NCBI GenBank assembly: GCA_902593165.1
Contig: CACJHI010000007.1
Coordinates: forward strand, 1 to 64,000
Source: an uncultured Bacteroidota bacterium
GTDB lineage: Bacteria; Bacteroidota; Bacteroidia; Flavobacteriales; Flavobacteriaceae
Length of the DNA: 64,000 nt
Direction of reading: 5' to 3'
In this document: positions 63,493 to 64,000 of the stretch, in pieces
Layout of the letters: each line of letters begins with the position of its first letter
Numbering within the stretch: the stretch's first letter is position 1
Program-made: the position numbers and the translations under genes
The notes under the pieces: model-generated
Databases searched by the model: none
What the model was told of the DNA's origin: nothing
Seen by the model: only the letters and a program-made list of their open reading frames with translations

Positions 63493-64000
63493 ATGCTAGA
63501 CTTTATAATTGTTCTGTTTTATTTTTTCATAATTATGGCAGTAGCTCTTCGTGGAAAAGTCAAAGCAGATAGCTCAGCAGACGAGTATTTTCTTAGCTCC
63601 AGGAACCTTCCTTGGTATTCAGTTGCTCTTTCAACTATTGCAACAAATATTCAAGGATATCAATTTCTTGGTATGATGGGTTCTGCATATTTATTTGGGC
63701 TAGCTCAAGCTAATCTTGAAATTAATGCAGTACAAGGAATATTAATTGGAGCATTCGTCTTTGTTCCTCTTTTTTTGCGTGAAAAAATTATGACAATAAC
63801 ACAGTTTATTGCTCAAAAGCTTGGGCAGAGAATAGCATTATTTTATTCAATCGCTAACATAGCATTGTTCGCAACAGTTACAATTGGGGCAGCTCTTTTT
63901 TGGGGAGCATATGCTGCAGAACTTGTTTTTGGGGAGCAATTATCAGTGTTGCATTCAAATCGAATAGTTAGAATAGCAATATTGATTTTAATACTAGGAG
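63493..64000 (+). CDS. Sodium:solute symporter family protein (3' end outside window)
   Basis: The first 169 codons of an SSS-family transporter, starting 3 bases after the monooxygenase. Helix 1 is MLDFIIVLFYFFIIMAVAL, followed by the family signature SSADEYFLSSRNLPWYSVALSTIATNIQGYQFLGM (sodium-site region), and further helices. It is cut by the window end. Codon use includes CGT and CGA Arg codons, like its neighbour. Coupling with the monooxygenase suggests uptake of the sulfonated substrate, which is inference. Confidence 0.88.
   Translation, partial: MLDFIIVLFYFFIIMAVALRGKVKADSSADEYFLSSRNLPWYSVALSTIATNIQGYQFLGMMGSAYLFGLAQANLEINAVQGILIGAFVFVPLFLREKIMTITQFIAQKLGQRIALFYSIANIALFATVTIGAALFWGAYAAELVFGEQLSVLHSNRIVRIAILILILG

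Overview
The window looks like a stretch of chromosome from a streamlined, A+T-rich marine member of the Flavobacteriia (Bacteroidetes). The evidence is a Bacteroidetes-type alternative complex III, TAnnTTTG -7 promoter elements instead of sigma70 boxes, an absence of obvious Shine-Dalgarno sequences, very frequent TAATG/ATGA gene overlaps, AGA/AGG as the normal Arg codons, and flavobacterial gene orders (nadK-uppS-bamA-ompH; prs-rplY-pth-ribF-serS-rsmA-mgtE; rpsP-rimM; clpP-clpX). No stretch longer than about 165 bases lacks a gene. Species cannot be named from the sequence alone.

Region 1 (1-21.2 kb) is a respiratory supercluster: actABCDEF (quinol:cytochrome c oxidoreductase), coxB and coxA, then ruvB, maeB, ruvA, gcvH and a TonB-like protein, then ctaB (heme O synthase), two subunit III-type genes, subunit IV, a Cys-less SCO-like protein, SCO1/SenC, a DUF420 protein and a small secreted protein. 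Quinol would be oxidised by ACIII, and electrons passed through its cytochrome c domains to the aa3-type oxidase. actF and coxA each carry an apparent +1 frameshift in a six-base homopolymer. Between ruvA and gcvH, where many flavobacteria carry sprA, only 2 bases remain.

Region 2 (21.2-24.0 kb) is a cluster of small membrane proteins, a small lipoprotein and two small DNA-binding regulators, with an inverted repeat that may be an operator. Region 3 (24.0-30.4 kb) is a MacB-like tripartite efflux system (ATPase, two permeases, adaptor, TolC-like protein) followed by tsaB. Region 4 (30.4-44.4 kb) holds housekeeping operons: ompH/bamA/uppS/nadK leftwards, pdxJ/hydrolase/GNAT rightwards, then an eight-gene leftward operon prs to arsC, with tRNA-Leu(CAA) beyond it.

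Region 5 (44.4-62.1 kb) has a HAD phosphatase, a Tat-exported sugar isomerase-like protein with a TonB-dependent receptor, glutaryl-CoA dehydrogenase-like protein, rimM/rpsP, clpP/clpX, GH3, DUF2797, rluF-like, a queuosine-precursor transporter, folK, a ricin-lectin-like lipoprotein, an RNA methyltransferase, mutS, a stand-alone Smr domain and a coiled-coil lipoprotein with a zincin-like HExxH motif. Region 6 (62.1 kb to the end) is tRNA-Gly(GCC), tRNA-Leu(TAA), the one clear intrinsic terminator, then an alkanesulfonate-monooxygenase-like enzyme and the start of a sodium:solute symporter whose Arg codon use differs from the rest, suggesting acquired DNA behind a tRNA.

I found no CRISPR array, insertion sequence, prophage or recognisable defence system. 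The best leads are the two homopolymer frameshifts, the missing sprA, the zincin lipoprotein, the near-leaderless promoters, and the tRNA-bounded sulfonate-type module.
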